From Leucobacter sp. PH1c (lineage in GTDB: Bacteria; Actinomycetota; Actinomycetes; Actinomycetales; Microbacteriaceae), in the NCBI RefSeq assembly GCF_000633415.1, contig NZ_AYMV01000021.1:1-64000 (forward strand): a stretch of 64,000 bases of DNA. Reading direction: 5' to 3'. The notes beneath the pieces are model-generated. The model was not told the DNA's origin, did not search any database, and saw only the letters and a program-made list of their open reading frames with translations. Below, piece after piece: positions 24,037 to 34,211 of this stretch (the first letter of the stretch is position 1; every line of letters starts with the position of its first letter). A program made the position numbers and the translations under genes.

Positions 24037-24579
24037 ATGACTGACACCGCACTGCCCATCACCGGCCCCCTGGTTACGCTCCGCGCCTCGCGCGCTGACG
24101 ACCTCGCCCCGCTCACCGCGATCCTCGACGAGCCCGAGGTGTCGTTCTGGTGGGTGGGCTACACGCCCGAGCGCGTGCAGGCGGAGTTCATCGATGACAA
24201 TGCGAACGTGCGCATCATCGAGGTCGATGGCGAGTGCGCCGGCGCGATGTACGTGCTCCGCGGCCCCGACGCGGAGTACCCCACGACGGTGATGCACCTC
24301 TTCATCGGTACGCGCTTCCGTGGCCGCCGGATCGGGGAGGAGGCGCTCGCGCTCGCGATCCGCGCCGAGTTCGCCGACGGGATCACTCGCATCACTCTCG
24401 ACCCGAACGTGAACAACGACGGCGCGATCCGCAGCTACGAGCGCCTGGGCTTCCGGCCCATCGGCGTGCTCCGCGACTATCAGGTGCGCCCCGGCGGCCA
24501 CCTCGAGGACGCGCTGTTCCTCGACCTCACGCGCAGCGACTTCCCGGACGGCCCGCCGCTGCCCCCGCGCGCCGCCTAG
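24037..24579 (+). CDS. GNAT family N-acetyltransferase
   Basis: A 180-aa acetyl-CoA-dependent acetyltransferase. The acetyl-CoA loop is FRGRRIGEEALAL (about residues 97-109), followed by DPNVNNDGAIRSYERLGFRPIGVLRDY, which resembles the AAC(6')/RimJ-like branch. The target (amine drug, peptide or protein N-terminus) is unknown. The start at ATG 24037 is 6 nt downstream of TACGCT, consistent with a leaderless mRNA. The gene begins the block inserted between prfA and prmC and is followed by dispersed palindrome C. Confidence 0.85.
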   Translation: MTDTALPITGPLVTLRASRADDLAPLTAILDEPEVSFWWVGYTPERVQAEFIDDNANVRIIEVDGECAGAMYVLRGPDAEYPTTVMHLFIGTRFRGRRIGEEALALAIRAEFADGITRITLDPNVNNDGAIRSYERLGFRPIGVLRDYQVRPGGHLEDALFLDLTRSDFPDGPPLPPRAA

Positions 24580-24694
24580 TTCGAGGCGCGCCGCTGCGCG
24601 CTCGGGCTTCGCCCGTTTGCTTCTGGGTCCTTCTGGGTCATGCTCGCTGTCTCGCTGCCCACCCCTGTTTTCTCCCCGCCCGCCCCTCTCTTTT

Positions 24695-24760
24695 CTCGGA
24701 GAAATCTGAGATCTCGGATCCTTTTGGCTGTTTCGGTCCGAGATTTCTGATTTCTCCGAG
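24695..24760. repeat. Dispersed palindromic element, copy C
   Basis: The 26-nt arms 24695-24720 and 24735-24760 pair at 23 of 26 positions (outer CTCGGAGAAATC/GATTTCTCCGAG, inner ATCTCGGA/TCCGAGAT) around a 14-nt loop. The gene-free stretch 24580-24908 holds this element, T-rich filler (24605-24694) and a promoter-proximal hairpin. Confidence 0.85.
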
Positions 24761-24868
24761 GTTTCGACGGCTGAGGTGAGCGGGCAGCGGGCGGGAGGCC
24801 CGCCCCCACACACCCTCACCCGCCCGTCACCCGCCCCCGGCGCGAGCCGCGCGAACAGCCGGGTGCGG

Positions 24869-24902
24869 CGCTCGGCCGAGCGGCCGAGCGCAGGAGTAGC
24901 AT
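24869..24902 (+). promoter_or_regulatory. Dyad and leaderless -10 of the MFS gene
   Basis: CGCTCGGCC (24869-24877) and GGCCGAGCG (24882-24890) form a perfect dyad. TAGCAT at 24897-24902 precedes the MFS ATG by 6 nt. The dyad would cover the -35 region, so a repressor site is plausible. Confidence 0.45.
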
Positions 24903-24908
24903 GGGGGC

Positions 24909-26300
24909 ATGCGCGCCGCCCGACCACTCCTTCCCTGGGTGGTGTGGGGGATGGCCGCCCTGCTCTACGCGGTGGCCATCATCAACCGTTCGTCGCTCTC
25001 GGCGCTCGGCCCCGCCGCGCAGGATCACTTCGGCATCGACGCGACCACGCTCGCGCTGTTCCCCATGATCCAGCTCATCGTCTACGCGGGCCTCCAGATC
25101 CCGGTGGGCGTGCTCCTCGACCGCATCGGCGCCACGTCGATGCTCCTCATCGGCTCGCTCCTCATGGTCGTGGGCCAGGCGCTCATGGCGACGGTCTCCG
25201 AGGTGAGTCTCGCGATCCTCGCCCGCGTGCTCGTGGGCGCCGGGGACGCGTGTACCTTCATCAGCGTGATGCGGATCCTCCCCGAGTGGTTCGCCCCCAG
25301 GCAGCTGCCGACCGTGAGCCAGCTCACCGGCCTCATCGGGCAGGCGGGCCAGCTCGTGTCGGTCGCCCCGCTCGCGCTCCTCGTGAGCGTCGCCGGCTGG
25401 ATGACGGGCTTCCTCGGCCTCGCCGCCGTGGGGCTGCTCTCGGCGCTCCTCGCCGCGCTCGTGCTGCGGAACAAGCCGGGGCAGGGCACGTTCGCGGAGC
25501 GTCTCATCGGCCGCCACGGCCGGATCACGCGCACGGCCCGCGGCCTCGGCGGGCTGCATCAGGGTGGTGCCGTCGAGATGGCGCCGCCGAGCACGGAGAT
25601 GCTGCCGGTCATCAAGGAGCCCCGCATGCGCGGGCTGAAGTTCTGGACGCAGGCGCGGCGCCTCCTGCGGCTCCCCGGCGTGCGGCTGGCCTACTGGGTG
25701 CACTTCACCTCGCCGTTTGCGATGAACGTCTTCCTGCTGCTCTGGGGCACCCCGTTCCTCGTGGGCGGGGTGGGCCTCTCGCAGCCCGCGGCTGGCGGCC
25801 TGCTCAGCCTCATGGTGGTGTCGTCGATGCTCGCGGGGCTCGTGCTCGGGCCCATCAGCTCGCGCTTCCTGGAGCGGCGCGTCTGGGTGAACCTCGGCAT
25901 CTCGCTCGGGATCGCGGGATCCTGGTGCGCCGTCCTGCTGTGGCCCGGCACGCCGCCGATGTGGCTGCTCGTCGTGCTGCTCGTGATCATGCCGCTCGGC
26001 GGTCCCGCGTCGATGATCGCCTTCGAGGTGGCGCGCTCGCACACGCCGCGCAGCCTGTCCGGCTTCGCTACGGGGCTCGTGAACACGGCGGGCTTCACGG
26101 CGTCGCTGCTCGTGATCCTGCTGATCGGTCTCGTGCTCGATCTGCAGGGTGCCGGATCTCCGGAGAACTACTCGCTCGGCGCCTTCCGGGTGGCGTTCGC
26201 CGTGCAGGTCCCGTTCTGGGCGCTCGGGCTCGTGATGATCGTCGTAGAGCAGCGGCGCACGGCGCGCTGGATGCGCGAGAACGGCCGCCGCCTGCGCTGA
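24909..26300 (+). CDS. MFS transporter
   Basis: A 463-aa polytopic protein with about 12 hydrophobic segments in two halves joined by a polar loop (about residues 198-245). The first-half loop PVGVLLDRIGATSMLLIG matches the MFS GXXXDRxG motif, and RVLVGAGDACTFISVMRIL lies in the fourth span. The second half contains GFATGLVNTAGFTASLLVI. This resembles the nitrate/sugar-phosphate-like or general MFS group; the substrate cannot be assigned. A leaderless start is likely. It converges with cysE, and short direct repeats of CTGAGCCGCGCACGC (26298 and 26334 areas) fill the gap. Confidence 0.82.
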   Translation: MRAARPLLPWVVWGMAALLYAVAIINRSSLSALGPAAQDHFGIDATTLALFPMIQLIVYAGLQIPVGVLLDRIGATSMLLIGSLLMVVGQALMATVSEVSLAILARVLVGAGDACTFISVMRILPEWFAPRQLPTVSQLTGLIGQAGQLVSVAPLALLVSVAGWMTGFLGLAAVGLLSALLAALVLRNKPGQGTFAERLIGRHGRITRTARGLGGLHQGGAVEMAPPSTEMLPVIKEPRMRGLKFWTQARRLLRLPGVRLAYWVHFTSPFAMNVFLLLWGTPFLVGGVGLSQPAAGGLLSLMVVSSMLAGLVLGPISSRFLERRVWVNLGISLGIAGSWCAVLLWPGTPPMWLLVVLLVIMPLGGPASMIAFEVARSHTPRSLSGFATGLVNTAGFTASLLVILLIGLVLDLQGAGSPENYSLGAFRVAFAVQVPFWALGLVMIVVEQRRTARWMRENGRRLR

Positions 26301-26372
26301 GCCGCGCACGCTGCGCCGCGCCGAGCCCCGCGCGCTGAGCCGCGCACGCCGCGCCGTGCCCGACCGACCCCG

Positions 26373-26942
26373 CTAGATCACGTAGAAGTCGGCCATATCG
26401 GGCTTCTCTGCGATCGGCGCGCCGCGCCGCGGCCGACCCTGCGCCGGGATGCCGGTGAGCGTGGTCCACTCGGGGGCCGATCGGACCACGACGGCGTTGG
26501 CGCCCACGGCCGAGTCGGCACCGATCTCGATCGCGCCGAGCAGCTTCGCCCCGGCGCCGAGCACCGCGCGGTCGCCGACGGTGGGGTGGCGCTTGCCCGT
26601 GCCGTGGCCGGTGCCGCCGAGGGTGACCCCGTGATAGATGAGCACGTCGTCGCCGACCTCGGCGGTCTCGCCGATCACGACGCCCATGCCGTGGTCGATG
26701 AAGAGGCGGCGCCCGATCGTGGCGCCGGGGTGGATCTCGATCCCGGTGACGAAGCGCGTCAGCTGCGAGAGCGCGCGGGGGAGGAAGCGCATGCCGCGCG
26801 TCCAGAGCGCGTGCGACACGCGGTGCCACCAGACGGCGTGGAGCCCCGAGTAGATGAAGAAGACCTCGGCGCGGCCGCGAGCGGCCGGATCGTGGGCGCG
26901 CGCCGCGTCGATGTCCTCGCGCATGCGGGAGAAGATGCTCAC
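26373..26942 (-). CDS. cysE: Serine O-acetyltransferase
   Basis: A 189-aa left-handed beta-helix acetyltransferase making O-acetylserine, the first step of cysteine synthesis. GIEIHPGATIGRRLFIDHG, GVTLGGTGHGTGKRHPTVGD and AVVVRSAP are the typical hexapeptide repeats with the catalytic His. It is the short form lacking most of the N-terminal helical domain. The protein ends in DFYVI; a C-terminal Ile is the residue CysE inserts into CysK in the cysteine synthase complex. It lies downstream of cysK on the same strand, 144 bp apart with a strong hairpin between them. Confidence 0.93.
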   Translation of the reverse strand: MSIFSRMREDIDAARAHDPAARGRAEVFFIYSGLHAVWWHRVSHALWTRGMRFLPRALSQLTRFVTGIEIHPGATIGRRLFIDHGMGVVIGETAEVGDDVLIYHGVTLGGTGHGTGKRHPTVGDRAVLGAGAKLLGAIEIGADSAVGANAVVVRSAPEWTTLTGIPAQGRPRRGAPIAEKPDMADFYVI

Positions 26943-26993
26943 GCTTCGGGATCCTCCTGTGCTGGTGCTGATGTGACGGTCACCGGGTGCAAC

Positions 26994-27026
26994 AGCGGGC
27001 CCGGGGGTTCTATGCCCGGGCCCGCT
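26994..27026 (-). terminator. Hairpin between cysK and cysE
   Basis: AGCGGGCCCGGG and CCCGGGCCCGCT pair perfectly over 12 bp around a 9-nt loop. On the minus strand it lies after the cysK stop and before cysE. It could partly terminate or stabilise the cysK message and set the cysK:cysE ratio. Confidence 0.55.
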
Positions 27027-27086
27027 GGTGGGTGTGGTGCGGCCTGCGCCGCGTGCGCTCGGCCGCGGTGCGCGGCCCCGGCGTGA

Positions 27087-28022
27087 CTAGACCGCGAGAT
27101 CCTCGTAGAGGACCGTGGAGAAGTAGCGCTCGCCGAAGTCGGGGATGATCACGACGATCTTCTTCCCGGCGTTCTCGGGGCGCGCCGCGACCTGCGTGGC
27201 GGCCCACACGGCCGCGCCGCCCGAGATTCCCGCGAGGATTCCCTCGTCGGTGCCGAGCGCGCGTGCGGTGGCGATCGAGTCCGGCAGCGCCACGTCGATC
27301 ACCTCGTCGTACACGTCGCGGTCGAGGATGTCGGGCACGAAGTTCGCGCCGAGGCCCTGGATCTTGTGGGGGCCGGCGGTGCCCTCGGTGAGGAGCGGGG
27401 AGTCGATCGGCTCGACGGCCACGACGCGCACCTCGGGGTTCTGCTCCTTGAGGTAGCCGCCCGCGCCCGTGATGGTGCCGCCCGTGCCGATGCCGGCGAC
27501 GAAGATGTCGACCTGGCCGTCGGTGTCGTTCCAGATCTCCGGGCCGGTGGTGGCGCGGTGGATCGCGGGGTTCGCGGGGTTGCCGAACTGGTTCGCGAGG
27601 ATCGCGCCCGGGGTGTTCGCGACGATCTCCTCGGCCTTCGCGACGGCGCCCTTCATGCCGAGGGGGCCCTCAGTGAGCACGATCTCTGCGCCGTAGGCGG
27701 CGAGGAGCTTGCGGCGCTCGACGCTCATCGTCTCGGGCATCGTGAGGATGACGCGGTAGCCGCGTGCGGCGCCGACGAAGGCGAGCGCGATGCCGGTGTT
27801 CCCGCTCGTGCCCTCGACGATCGTGCCGCCGGGCTGCAGCGCGCCCGACTGCTCGGCCGCGTCGATGATCGCGATGCCGATGCGATCCTTCACCGATCCG
27901 GCGGGGTTGTAGAACTCGAGCTTCGCGTACACCTCGGCGCCCGCGTTCTCGGTGAGCCGGTTGAGGCGCACGAGCGGGGTGTTGCCGAACGCCTGCGTGA
28001 TGTTGTCGTGGATCCGTGCCAT
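27087..28022 (-). CDS. cysK: Cysteine synthase A (O-acetylserine sulfhydrylase)
   Basis: A 311-aa PLP enzyme converting O-acetylserine and sulfide to cysteine. The PLP lysine is in [10 protein letters not shown] (about residue 43), the substrate loop is [11 protein letters not shown], and [15 protein letters not shown] binds the PLP phosphate. Length and ending ([13 protein letters not shown]) are typical of CysK rather than CysM. The intergenic region upstream carries two overlapping palindromes that probably bind a regulator. It is paired with cysE downstream, forming a compact cysteine module within the prfA-prmC insertion. Confidence 0.95.
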   Translation of the reverse strand: MARIHDNITQAFGNTPLVRLNRLTENAGAEVYAKLEFYNPAGSVKDRIGIAIIDAAEQSGALQPGGTIVEGTSGNTGIALAFVGAARGYRVILTMPETMSVERRKLLAAYGAEIVLTEGPLGMKGAVAKAEEIVANTPGAILANQFGNPANPAIHRATTGPEIWNDTDGQVDIFVAGIGTGGTITGAGGYLKEQNPEVRVVAVEPIDSPLLTEGTAGPHKIQGLGANFVPDILDRDVYDEVIDVALPDSIATARALGTDEGILAGISGGAAVWAATQVAARPENAGKKIVVIIPDFGERYFSTVLYEDLAV

Positions 28023-28063
28023 GGGTCTGAGTCCTCCGGGGTGTCGGGTGCGGCCATCGAAAA

Positions 28064-28104
28064 CTATAGCTCCACCTTATTGGAGAAGTATCTGGGAGTT
28101 ATAG
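28064..28104 (-). promoter_or_regulatory. Nested palindromes upstream of cysK
   Basis: An outer dyad CTATAGCTCC (28064-28073) / GGAGTTATAG (28095-28104) matches at 9 of 10 positions. An inner dyad CTCCA-N6-TGGAG spans 28070-28085. On the minus strand TATAGT at 28064-28069 could be the cysK -10, so the dyads would overlap the promoter. The AT content is well above that of the surroundings. Confidence 0.55.
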
Positions 28105-28178
28105 CCTGTGACGTCGTGTGACCCGCGCAGCTCCGGTGCGCGTGCCGGAGCTGCGCGGCGGTGTGGCAGGGTAGGGGA

Positions 28179-29066
28179 GTGCAGCAGCAGGAGAACAGGG
28201 AGATCGGTGCGGCGCTCGCGGAGCTCCGCGAGGTGCTTGAGGCCGGGGGCATCGAGGATCCGTACGCCGAGAGCGAGCTCATCCTCGGCCACGTGCTGGG
28301 CGTGTCCCGCGGGCGCGTGCAGGCGCTCGCAGTGCTGCGTGAAGCGCTCTCCGCGGAGCAGCGCGAGCGGGCGGCGGAGCTCGCAGAGGAGCGCGCGCGA
28401 CGCGTGCCGCTCCAGCACCTGACGGGGCGCGCGCCGTTCCGCGGCATCGAGCTCTCGGTCGGCCCTGGAGTGTTCGTGCCCCGACCCGAGACGGAGACGG
28501 TCGTGCAGTTCGCGATCGACGCACTCCACCTGGTGCCTGCCGCGGAGCCGATCGCGGTCGACCTCTGCACGGGGAGCGGGGCGATCGCGCTCTCGCTCGC
28601 CCACGAGGTGCCGAGCGCGCGCGTCTGGGCGCTCGAGAAGAGCCGCGAGGCGCACGCGTGGGCCGAGCGGAACGTGGCCGAGTGGGGCGACGGGCGCGTG
28701 GAGCTCGTACGCGGCGATGTCGCCGAGCTCGCGCGGATCCCGGAGTTCGCGGGGCTCGCCGGCCGCGTCCACGTGCTCGTCTGCAACCCGCCCTATGTTC
28801 CCGCCGGCATGGTGCCCCGCGATCCCGAGGTGCGGGATCACGATCCGGAGCTCGCCCTCTACGGCGGCGCCGACGGGCTCGACGTCGTGCGGGTGATCAG
28901 CCGGGCCGCGCTCGATCTCGTCGTGCCCGGTGGTCTCATCGTGCTGGAGCACGCCGAGCAGCAGGGGGCTGCGATCCGCGCGCTCCTCGCGGCCGACGGC
29001 TGGCGCGCCGCAGCGACCCACCCGGATCTCACCGGCCGGGATCGCACGACGACCGCGCTCCGCTGA
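28179..29066 (+). CDS. prmC: Release factor glutamine methyltransferase
   Basis: A 295-aa SAM-dependent enzyme that methylates the GGQ glutamine of release factors. The N-terminal helical domain (ELILGHVLGVSRGRVQAL, VPLQHLTGRAPFRG, VFVPRPETE) and the catalytic NPPY (VCNPPYVP, about residues 203-210) are diagnostic. The SAM loop reads VDLCTGSGAIAL. The GTG at 28179 is the most likely start, although the AGGGGAG before it is too close for a normal ribosome site; a GTG at 28161 is the alternative. It is separated from its usual partner prfA by four genes. Confidence 0.92.
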   Translation: MQQQENREIGAALAELREVLEAGGIEDPYAESELILGHVLGVSRGRVQALAVLREALSAEQRERAAELAEERARRVPLQHLTGRAPFRGIELSVGPGVFVPRPETETVVQFAIDALHLVPAAEPIAVDLCTGSGAIALSLAHEVPSARVWALEKSREAHAWAERNVAEWGDGRVELVRGDVAELARIPEFAGLAGRVHVLVCNPPYVPAGMVPRDPEVRDHDPELALYGGADGLDVVRVISRAALDLVVPGGLIVLEHAEQQGAAIRALLAADGWRAAATHPDLTGRDRTTTALR

Positions 29067-29110
29067 GGCCGGCAGTGGCGCGCCAGCTGCCCCGTCCAGG
29101 CGGGCAGGAG

Positions 29111-29116
29111 TAGACT
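29111..29116 (+). promoter_or_regulatory. Leaderless -10 of tsaC
   Basis: TAGACT precedes the ATG by 8 nt with no ribosome site, matching the other leaderless starts in the window. Confidence 0.6.
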
Positions 29117-29124
29117 CGGGCGCT

Positions 29125-29790
29125 ATGTCCGAGGTCTTCGATTGCTCCGATAGCTCCCAGCTGCTCAGCGGCACCCGCACCGCTCGGCGAACGATCGGGC
29201 AGGGCGCGCTCGTCGTGCTCCCCACCGACACCGTGTACGGCGTGGCCGCCGATGCGTTCTCGCCCGAGGCGGTGCAGCGCCTGCTCGACGCGAAGGGCCG
29301 CGGTCGGCAGTCCCCGCCGCCCGTGCTCATCCCGAACACGAGCACGCTCGCGGCTCTCGCCGCCGAGGTATCGACCCCGCTCACGGCGCTCGCGGAGGCC
29401 TTCTGGCCCGGCCCGCTCACGATCATCACCCACGCCAACCCGTCGCTCAGCTGGGACCTGGGGGAGACGCGCGGCACGGTCGCGCTGCGGATCCCGAACC
29501 ACCCGCTCGCGCTCGAACTGCTGCAGGAGACGGGGCCGCTCGCCGTGTCGTCGGCGAACAAGACGGGGGAGCCCGCGGCCCAGACGGCCGCCGCCGCGCA
29601 GGAGATGCTCGGCGATAGCGTCGCCGTCTACCTGGAGGCCGGTCAGGCCGACGGCGACGGCGCCGCCTCCACGATCATCGACGCCACGCGGCTCACGGAG
29701 GAGGGCGGCTCGATCCGGATCCTCCGCCAGGGCGGCGTGACCCGCGAGGCCCTCGCGGAGCTGCTGCCCCAGGTCACCATCGAGGACTGA
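29125..29790 (+). CDS. tsaC: L-threonylcarbamoyladenylate synthase (Sua5/YwlC/TsaC)
   Basis: A 221-aa enzyme forming threonylcarbamoyl-AMP for the t6A37 tRNA modification. LVVLPTDTVYGVAADAF is the YrdC nucleotide-binding signature, followed by KGRGRQSPPPVLIPN, FWPGPLTII and RIPNHPLALELL; SSANKTGEPA closes the active site. It is the short form without the Sua5 C-terminal domain. It lies 58 bp after prmC, the conserved actinobacterial order, and is followed after 1 bp by the wecA-like gene. Confidence 0.93.
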   Translation: MSEVFDCSDSSQLLSGTRTARRTIGQGALVVLPTDTVYGVAADAFSPEAVQRLLDAKGRGRQSPPPVLIPNTSTLAALAAEVSTPLTALAEAFWPGPLTIITHANPSLSWDLGETRGTVALRIPNHPLALELLQETGPLAVSSANKTGEPAAQTAAAAQEMLGDSVAVYLEAGQADGDGAASTIIDATRLTEEGGSIRILRQGGVTREALAELLPQVTIED

Positions 29791-29791
29791 C

Positions 29792-30997
29792 GTGCTGCCC
29801 TACCTCGTGGTCGTCGCGGTCGCGGCGCTCGTCACGGGCGCCGCGTCCTACGCGGTGCTGCGGCTGAGCCGACGCTTCCGCCTCGCGCCCGAGGTGCGCG
29901 CGCGTGACGTGCACCGCACGCCGACCCCGCGGCTCGGCGGCGTGGCCATGTTCATCGGCGTGCTCGCGGCCTTCGCGCTCGCGAGTACGCAGCGGGAGTT
30001 CCACGCGCTGTTCACCGAGGGTGCGAAGATGTGGGCCATCCTCGGGGCGTGCACGATCATCGCGGTCGTCGGGATCCTCGACGACCTGCTCGATCTCGAC
30101 TGGATGATCAAGCTCGCCGCGCAGCTCGCCGCGGCCGGGCTGCTCGCCTGGAACGGGGTGCAGATCATCTCGCTGCCGTTTGGCGACGCGCTGATCGTCG
30201 GCTCGCCCGCGGTCAACTTCACGCTCACGGTCTTCCTCATGGCGCTCGTGATGAACGCCGTGAACTTCGTCGACGGCCTCGACGGCCTCGTCGCCGGTGT
30301 CGCACTCATCGCGAACTCGCTCTTCTTCCTCTACACGCGCATCCTGAACGATCAGATCGGGCGCGTGGACTCGGTGACGCTCGCGAGCCTCATCGCGGCC
30401 GTTCTCGTGGGCATCTGCCTCGGCTTCCTGCCCTTCAACTGGCACCGCGCCAAGATGTTCATGGGTGACACGGGCGCGCTCCTCGTTGGGCTGCTTATGG
30501 CGACCTCAACCGTGTCGGTCACGGGGCAGCTGAACCCCGCGGCGCTCGACGTCAAGCTCGTCCTCGCGAGCTACATCCCGATCCTCCTCCCCGTCGCGGT
30601 GCTCGTGCTCCCGCTCGCCGACTTCACGCTCGCGGTGCTGCGGCGCATGAAGGCCGGGAAGAGCCCCTTCGAAGCCGATCGCCTGCACCTGCACCACCGC
30701 CTGCTCGACATGGGCCACTCGCCCGTGCAAGCCGTGTGCATCTTCTACCTCGGCACGGCCGTGCTCTCGACCGCGCTGCTCCTCGCCTTCACGATGCAGA
30801 CGCTCCTCGTGCCCGGGATCGTGCTCGTGCTCGGCACCGCGGCGACGGCGCTCCTCCTGCTCTTCCCCGCGAAGCGGGTGCGTGCAGCACTCGAGCAGCG
30901 CGGCTTGGTACCGTTGATCGGACGGGGCGCCCCCGTCGACGCCCCGGACGCGACCGCCGCGACCGGAGGCCCCGCCAACGAAAGGACCTCCGAGTGA
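29792..30997 (+). CDS. WecA/MraY-family glycosyl-1-phosphate transferase
   Basis: A 401-aa membrane enzyme with about 11 spans, transferring a sugar-1-phosphate (GlcNAc-1-P in characterised WecA homologs) from UDP to decaprenyl/undecaprenyl phosphate for wall polymers. The catalytic Asp motifs are ILDDLLDLDWMIK and NAVNFVDGLDGLVAGV. FNWHRAKMFMGDTGALLVG and DRLHLHHRLLDMGHSPVQA are the family's nucleotide- and His-rich loops. The GTG start comes 1 bp after the tsaC stop. In mycobacteria the ortholog (wecA) has this same position upstream of atpIB. It overlaps the next gene by GTGA. Confidence 0.88.
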   Translation: MLPYLVVVAVAALVTGAASYAVLRLSRRFRLAPEVRARDVHRTPTPRLGGVAMFIGVLAAFALASTQREFHALFTEGAKMWAILGACTIIAVVGILDDLLDLDWMIKLAAQLAAAGLLAWNGVQIISLPFGDALIVGSPAVNFTLTVFLMALVMNAVNFVDGLDGLVAGVALIANSLFFLYTRILNDQIGRVDSVTLASLIAAVLVGICLGFLPFNWHRAKMFMGDTGALLVGLLMATSTVSVTGQLNPAALDVKLVLASYIPILLPVAVLVLPLADFTLAVLRRMKAGKSPFEADRLHLHHRLLDMGHSPVQAVCIFYLGTAVLSTALLLAFTMQTLLVPGIVLVLGTAATALLLLFPAKRVRAALEQRGLVPLIGRGAPVDAPDATAATGGPANERTSE

Positions 30998-31494
30998 GCA
31001 CTCCCGCGATGCCCGAATCGCCGCGGACCCCGAACCAGGAAGCGAGCGGGGGAGCGGCTGAGGAGTACCCGATGCCGACCTCGCAGCCGATGCTGCTGCG
31101 CGGCGTGCGCTGGGGCATCATCACGACGGTCGTCGCCATGGCGGCGTTCGCGGGGATCGGTTTTGCGGTCAGCGCGGGACGGGGCCTCGCCGGCGGACTC
31201 ATCGGCGCCGCGATCGGCGGCGTGCTGCTGCTCATCACGGTGGGGAGCATCGCCTTCGCGAACCGCTTCGTGCGGAGCCCGATGTACCTGCAGATCTTCT
31301 TCAGCATCGTGCTGGGCGCTTGGGTGGTGAAGCTCATCGGCTTCGTCGTCGCGGCGCTCCTGCTCCGGGATCAGCCCTGGCTGGATCCGAAGATCCTCTT
31401 CATTTCGCTCGTCGCGACGGTGCTCGCCTCGATCGTCATCGACGTGATCATCGTGGCCCGCGCGCGCGTTCCGTACGTCGCGGACACCCCCTAG
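30994..31494 (+). CDS. atpI: AtpI-like membrane protein upstream of F0F1
   Basis: A 166-aa protein with a polar N-terminus (about 35 residues) and four hydrophobic segments (from WGIITTVVAMAAFAGIGFAV to ILFISLVATVLASIVIDVII). It occupies the AtpI position between wecA and atpB, and AtpI homologs assist c-ring assembly. By-eye similarity is limited, so the name rests on architecture and synteny. GTG 30994 overlaps the wecA stop, with AAAGGA upstream. Confidence 0.65.
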   Translation: MSTPAMPESPRTPNQEASGGAAEEYPMPTSQPMLLRGVRWGIITTVVAMAAFAGIGFAVSAGRGLAGGLIGAAIGGVLLLITVGSIAFANRFVRSPMYLQIFFSIVLGAWVVKLIGFVVAALLLRDQPWLDPKILFISLVATVLASIVIDVIIVARARVPYVADTP

Positions 31495-31552
31495 CACCCC
31501 AGATGGCCGCGCGGATCGCGGAAATCGACGAGATTTCCCCCGCCAGGCCGGG

Positions 31553-31571
31553 CCCCGAGTTTCGCTCGGGG
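31553..31571 (+). terminator. Hairpin after atpI
   Basis: CCCCGAG and CTCGGGG pair around TTTCG, followed by a weakly T-rich stretch (TGAAATGTTGTT). It separates atpI from the promoter of the atpB operon. Confidence 0.55.
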
Positions 31572-31582
31572 TGAAATGTTGT

Positions 31583-31588
31583 TAGGAT
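31583..31588 (+). promoter_or_regulatory. Candidate -10 of the ATP synthase operon
   Basis: TAGGAT lies about 105 nt upstream of atpB in a locally AT-rich stretch (GTTGTTAGGATAAATTCG). This gives a leader of roughly 100 nt. No clear -35 is visible. Confidence 0.4.
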
Positions 31589-31693
31589 AAATTCGTTCCC
31601 TGCCGGGCTGCGGTGCTTCTGAGTGCCCGCTGGCGCCGGGGGCACGACCATCGTTCGAAGCCGTGCGGCCATGCCGCACCCCGAATCAGGAGA

Positions 31694-32796
<1,103 letters not shown>

Positions 32797-32815
32797 CCCG
32801 TCCACCTTTCCCTAG

Positions 32816-33378
<563 letters not shown>

Positions 33379-33379
<1 letters not shown>

Positions 33380-34155
33380 TGGGCAGCGCGTCACGCGAAG
33401 CACTGGCTCAGGCCCGGACCGCGATCACTGGGCGTCTCGCCCAGAGCGCCGGCGCCGAGCTGCTCCAGGCCGCGAGCCGTCTCGCTGAGAACCCGGCTCT
33501 CGCCGCGGCCCTCGGCGACGCCGCAGCCCCGGCCGAGGCCAAGGCCCAGGTCGTTGAGCGGCTCTTCGGCGGGTTCTCCGCGGGCGCGCGCTCGGTGCTG
33601 TCCGCAGCCGCCCAGGGCCGTTGGTCCACCACGGAGGAGTTCGTCGACGGCGTCGAGGAGCTCGGTCTGCGCGCAGAGAGCGTCTCGAACGCCGCGCTGT
33701 CCGACGAGCTGCTCGCAGTCGCGGACCTCGTCGCGGGGAGCCACGAGCTGCAGCTCAACCTGGGCAGCAAGCTCGCGGATCCCGCTGGCAAGGTCGCGCT
33801 CGTCAAGAGCCTCCTGAACGGCAAGGTCTCGGCCTCGTCGCTCCAGGTGGTCAGCTCCTTCGTCGCGAACTCGCGTGGGCGTCGTCTCGACACGATGCTC
33901 CGCACCGGTGCGCGCGTCGCCGCTGATCAGGCGGGCACCGAGCTCGCAACGGTCACCGTCGCGGTCCCGCTGAAGCCCGAGCAGGAAGCGCGTCTCGCGC
34001 GAGCGCTCGAGCAGACCGCTGGCCGTCCGGTGAAGGTCACCACGGTGATCGACCCGGCCCTCGTCGGCGGCATCCGGATCCAGATCGCCGACGACATCAT
34101 CGACGGCAGCGTCCGCGCACGCCTCGACGAGCTGCGTCAGCAGCTCGCAGCGTAG
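33379..34155 (+). CDS. atpH: ATP synthase F1 subunit delta
   Basis: A 258-aa peripheral stator subunit linking b to the alpha/beta head. The C-terminal half shows the delta signature [19 protein letters not shown] and [39 protein letters not shown]. It is longer than the 180-residue E. coli protein because of a longer N-terminal helical part, a common actinobacterial feature. Translation is coupled to atpF by a one-base TAATG overlap. Confidence 0.94.
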
Positions 34156-34211
34156 AGCACCTACTTTTTACTCCCGGGGGCGGCGCTTCCGGAACAGACA
34201 GAGGAAACGAA

